DNA of 8,730 bases, taken from positions 1 through 8,730 of the forward strand of contig CAZONK010000145.1 of NCBI GenBank assembly GCA_964581095.1. The letters are read 5' to 3'. Both the position numbers and the translations under genes were made by a program. Every line of letters begins with the position of its first letter. Positions within the stretch are counted from its first letter, which is position 1. The notes under the pieces are model-generated. The model was not told the origin of the DNA. It made no database searches and worked only from the letters and a program-made list of their open reading frames with translations. This stretch comes from SZUA-230 sp964581095. Its GTDB lineage: Bacteria; Bacteroidota; Bacteroidia; Cytophagales; Cyclobacteriaceae. Shown here piece after piece: positions 5,936 through 8,730 of this stretch.

Positions 5936-5960
5936 TATTTTTCAGGAATACTGGTTATTC

Positions 5961-8414
5961 CTATTTTTCTTCCTTGGATTTTGCTTCCGCTTTGGGTTCT
6001 TCTTCTTTTTTAGCTTTGGGCTTCGCTTTAGCTTTCGCCTTGGGCTCCTTCTTATCCCCCTTTTCCTCAGCCACTTCTGCTTTTGCTTCTTCCTTTGCTT
6101 CAGATACTTCCTCGGCAACAGTCTCTTCTTTTTTGGCTTTTGCCTTTGGAGCAGCTTTCTTCTTAGGTTTTTCTTCAACCTCAGCTTCCACCTTTGCTTC
6201 AACAGGTGCTTCTTCTTTCTTCTCAGCTTTCTTAGGAGCAGGCTTTGTTGCTTTATTATCAGCAGTTTCCATTTGCTCTTTCAAGGCTGACAATGCATCC
6301 AGGTCACCAAGTGTATCCTTTTCTGATTTCTTATTTATCTTTTCGATAAAGTTTGTCTTCTTCTTAGGCGCCGATTTCGATCTCTCCTCCTTGTATGTAG
6401 CAGTATGCGACAATACAATACGCTTGTCGTCTTTGGAGAATTCCAGAACTTTGAAATCAGCAGTTTCTCCTTCTTCTACATTCGTGCCATCTTCTTTTAG
6501 AAGCTGACGGTTATTAGCAAATCCATCGATACCATATGGTAATTCAAGAATAGCTCCTTTTTCAATTTTGTTGATAACGGTACATTTGTGAACAGATCCG
6601 ATTGTAAACACATCAGAAAATGTATCCCATGGATTATCTTCCAGTTGTTTATGACCAAGAGCCAGTCTCCTGTTTTCAATGTCAAGTTCAAGAACTTGTA
6701 CTTCAAGTTCATCGTTTATACTCACAAATTCAGAAGGATGTTTGATTTTCTTCGTCCATGATAAGTCAGAAACGTGAACCAATCCATCTATCCCTTCTTC
6801 CAGTTCAATAAATAAACCAAAATTTGTAAGGTTCCTTACGATCCCTTTGTGTTGTGTACCAACAGCATACTTTGTAAGATTATCCTGTTTTGTCCAGGGA
6901 TCTTCTGAAAGTTGCTTTATTCCTAAAGACATCTTACGTTCTACCCTGTCAAGGGTAAGCACAACCGCATCTTTCATATCACCAACTGAAATGAAATCGG
7001 ATGGGTTACGCAGGTGTTGCGACCACGACATTTCAGAAACGTGAATTAATCCTTCCACACCCGGCTTGATTTCAAGAAATGCACCATAATCCGCAACATT
7101 TACTATTTTTCCTTTCACCTTCGATCCAACTTCAATAGTTTCTTCAAGGGCATCCCATGGATGAGGCGTTAATTGCTTCATACCAAGAGAAATTCTTTTC
7201 TTATCCTCGTCGAAGTCAAGTACAACAACCTTAACTGTCTCATCAAGATTAAGTACATCTTCGGGATGATTGATCCGCCCCCATGAAATATCTGTGATGT
7301 GAAGTAAACCATCTACACCACCAAGGTCGATGAATACACCGAAATTGGTCATATTCTTAATCACTCCTTCAAGTACCTGACCTTTTTCGAGGTTATTTAG
7401 AATTTCTGCTTTCTGCTTTTCAAGATCTTTTTCGATCAATACTTTATGCGAAACAACAACGTTGTCGTTTGCGTAATTGATTTTCACTACCTTGACCTCC
7501 ATTTTCTTATCAACGAAAACATCGAAGTCCCTGATAGGTTTTACATCAATTTGAGAGCCGGGCAAGAACGCCTCAACTCCAAATATATCAACGATCAAAC
7601 CACCTTTGGTCCTGCGCTTCACAACTCCTTCAATTATTTCATCAAATTCGTAAGCATTTTTAATATTTTCCCAGGCACTTACAATTTTCGCCTTTCTTCT
7701 CGAAAGAACAAGCTGTCCGTTGGCATTTTCCTGCTCTTCAACATATACTTCTACCTTATCACCCAATTTAAGATCAGGTATATCGCGAAATTCTGTTGCG
7801 GATACAAGTCCATCCGATTTAAAACCGATATTAAGAATGACATCACGTTTGGTAATACCTACAATGATCCCTTTTACAACTTCTTTCTCAACAATGGTAT
7901 TTAGAGAGGCTGTGTACTCCTCTTCCATTTTCGATTTGGCATCTTTGGCATATTCATCACCAAATCCACTGGAGTCAACACTATCCCAGTCAAATTCTTC
8001 AGTGGGTACTACAAATGTCAAAATGTCTTTTTCAGTCTCTTTAGCTCTTGGCTTGGGTGCTTTGGGAGTCTTTTTAGCAGCAGGTTTCTTCTCTTCCTCT
8101 TCCTTTTCCTCCTTCTCCACCTTTTCTGCCTTTTCAGTTTTCTCTGCCTTTTCAGCCCTTGGAGATTCCTCTACCTTTACTTCATCCTTCTCAGCTACAG
8201 GATCTTCCGTTTTTGAAGATTTTTCTGTCTCTACTGACTTAATTTCTTTGCTAGAGGGTTCAGCATTATCAGAAATTTCAGAGGGTGTGGGTGAGGGTGT
8301 GTTTTCTTTTTCTTTTGTTTCCTCCACTTTGTCTGTTGGAGTTTCTTCAGGCGTAACTGTTGTTTCGGTTTCTTTTACCTCAGCTTCAGCAGCCTTTTCT
8401 TTAGATTCACTCAT
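5961..8414 (-). CDS. rpsA: 30S ribosomal protein S1 with long charged tails
   Basis: This 817-residue protein is ribosomal protein S1, which binds mRNA on the small subunit and helps initiation, especially on messages without Shine-Dalgarno sequences. Six S1 (OB-fold) repeats are visible, at about 175-241, 258-323, 344-413, 429-500, 516-588 and 604-670. Repeats 3-5 carry the NFGVFI/DYGAFL/NFGLFI and GLLHITDISW/GLIHVSEMSW/GLVHVSDLSW signatures. Repeats 1 and 2 look like the ribosome-binding type. Residues 1-130 are low-complexity, Glu/Lys/Thr/Ser/Pro-rich; residues about 671-817 form an Ala/Lys/Glu-rich tail. As I recall, S1 in this phylum is usually near 600 residues, so both tails are extra. 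ATG at 8414 fits the promoter and leader upstream. No Shine-Dalgarno sequence precedes it, only a U-rich stretch. The six repeats are certain; the exact domain limits are by eye. Confidence 0.97.
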   Translation of the reverse strand: MSESKEKAAEAEVKETETTVTPEETPTDKVEETKEKENTPSPTPSEISDNAEPSSKEIKSVETEKSSKTEDPVAEKDEVKVEESPRAEKAEKTEKAEKVEKEEKEEEEKKPAAKKTPKAPKPRAKETEKDILTFVVPTEEFDWDSVDSSGFGDEYAKDAKSKMEEEYTASLNTIVEKEVVKGIIVGITKRDVILNIGFKSDGLVSATEFRDIPDLKLGDKVEVYVEEQENANGQLVLSRRKAKIVSAWENIKNAYEFDEIIEGVVKRRTKGGLIVDIFGVEAFLPGSQIDVKPIRDFDVFVDKKMEVKVVKINYANDNVVVSHKVLIEKDLEKQKAEILNNLEKGQVLEGVIKNMTNFGVFIDLGGVDGLLHITDISWGRINHPEDVLNLDETVKVVVLDFDEDKKRISLGMKQLTPHPWDALEETIEVGSKVKGKIVNVADYGAFLEIKPGVEGLIHVSEMSWSQHLRNPSDFISVGDMKDAVVLTLDRVERKMSLGIKQLSEDPWTKQDNLTKYAVGTQHKGIVRNLTNFGLFIELEEGIDGLVHVSDLSWTKKIKHPSEFVSINDELEVQVLELDIENRRLALGHKQLEDNPWDTFSDVFTIGSVHKCTVINKIEKGAILELPYGIDGFANNRQLLKEDGTNVEEGETADFKVLEFSKDDKRIVLSHTATYKEERSKSAPKKKTNFIEKINKKSEKDTLGDLDALSALKEQMETADNKATKPAPKKAEKKEEAPVEAKVEAEVEEKPKKKAAPKAKAKKEETVAEEVSEAKEEAKAEVAEEKGDKKEPKAKAKAKPKAKKEEEPKAEAKSKEEK

Positions 8415-8442
8415 AAAAAAAGTGCTCGGTTAATTATTTACA

Positions 8443-8521
8443 GCCTGAGAGCTACAGGCATTTTGTTTAAAATAATTCCTTTCTTCATCCATGAAGAAAA
8501 GAACCCGTTTACTCAAACGGG
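8443..8521 (-). promoter_or_regulatory. Structured rpsA leader with three stem-loops
   Basis: Between the putative transcription start and the rpsA ATG lie three consecutive hairpins on the minus strand. The first pairs CCCGTTT (8521-8515) with AAACGGG (8510-8504) around a GAGT loop and is followed by TTCTTTTCTTC. The second pairs TTTCTTCA with TGAAGAAA (8499-8480) around a TGGA loop. The third pairs GCCTG (8459-8455) with CAGGC (8447-8443) around a 7-base loop. AU-rich single-stranded stretches separate hairpin 2 from 3 and hairpin 3 from the ATG. The E. coli rpsA leader also has three hairpins and mediates autogenous control by S1; a similar role here is inference. The first hairpin could instead be a terminator of an upstream gene. 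Confidence 0.55.
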
Positions 8522-8525
8522 AGTG

Positions 8526-8556
8526 CAAAAGTATTAAAAGTTTACTGTGAATAAAA
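8526..8556 (-). promoter_or_regulatory. Promoter of rpsA
   Basis: On the minus strand TACTTTTG (8533-8526) is a perfect match to the Bacteroidota -7 box TAnnTTTG. TTTT (8556-8553) lies 19 bases upstream, a three-of-four match to the -33 TTTG with correct spacing. Transcription would begin near 8522, giving an rpsA leader of about 107 bases that opens directly with the first hairpin. Confidence 0.6.
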
Positions 8557-8730
8557 TTAAAACTATGAACATTTCGGGATATCTTGATTCCGGGTTATTG
8601 CACATGGGACCACAGTTTTTTTTAAAAAAGTACACAAAGATGAATACTGGAACCAGGTAAGATTCCCTTTGCTAATAGGTATGCAACATTTTCGCTTCGG
8701 ATTTCTGATTTGAGATTTCTTATTTCCTAA
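8557..8730. other. Spacer upstream of rpsA, no gene recognised
   Basis: I find no convincing coding frame, RNA gene or terminator here. A run of eight Ts followed by six As occupies 8616-8629. The last 40 bases hold short imperfect repeats of GATTTCT and GATTTG (about 8699-8722). The nearest plus-strand frame (ATG at 8564, 31 codons) has no recognisable features. Confidence 0.5.

Noticed and set aside
5942..6507. Long frames on both strands overlapping the rpsA 3' end
   Set aside because: They mirror the Lys/Glu/Ala low-complexity coding of S1, with implausible Arg/Lys- or Phe/Leu/Ser-only compositions.
7720..8433. 237-codon plus-strand frame opposite the rpsA start
   Set aside because: It is a Ser/Phe-rich antisense shadow of the S1 N-terminal repeats, with no domain, signal or promoter.
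8504..8521. Hairpin as terminator of a gene upstream of rpsA
   Set aside because: A perfect -7 box lies just upstream and no minus-strand gene is visible to its right, so a leader hairpin is preferred; a terminator role is not excluded.
8564..8659. Short plus-strand ORF of 31 codons in the right spacer
   Set aside because: It has no recognisable motif, crosses a T8A6 run and has no promoter of good quality.

Overview
The window looks like a chromosomal piece of a member of the Bacteroidota, probably a Bacteroidales or Marinilabiliales relative. The genes are AT-rich and lack clear Shine-Dalgarno sequences. Promoter-like sites fit the Bacteroidota TTG/TAnnTTTG pattern. A type I-beta DAHP synthase is fused to a C-terminal chorismate mutase, and lipoproteins carry acidic residues just after the lipobox cysteine. 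The assignment rests on these traits, not on a database match. All recognised genes lie on the minus strand, so transcription runs from high to low coordinates.

Right part (8730 to 5900): a spacer with no recognised gene, a well-formed promoter, a leader with three stem-loops, then rpsA for ribosomal protein S1. The S1 has six domains and unusually long charged tails at both ends. It ends at an intrinsic terminator.

Middle (5873 to 1672): aromatic amino acid synthesis. tyrA (prephenate dehydrogenase) follows the rpsA terminator closely. After it comes a promoter candidate and a compact phenylalanine attenuator, which was missing from the supplied gene calls. It consists of a 23-residue leader peptide with two FFF runs, an antiterminator strand inside its last codons, and an intrinsic terminator ending seven bases before pheA. 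Behind it lie three overlapping genes: pheA (prephenate dehydratase with ACT domain), a class I/II aminotransferase, and the DAHP synthase/chorismate mutase fusion. Together they supply the first shikimate step, chorismate to prephenate, and the branch to phenylalanine. tyrA takes prephenate towards tyrosine and lies outside the attenuator's control.

Left part (1572 to 1): two tandem paralogous lipoprotein genes with lipocalin-like features, similar upstream elements, and a strong hairpin terminator between them. Beyond them is a dense cluster of inverted repeats, and near the left edge a plus-strand terminator whose gene lies mostly or wholly outside the window.

The most interesting items are the leader-peptide attenuator, the structured rpsA leader, the long S1 tails, and the lipoprotein duplication that includes its upstream elements.
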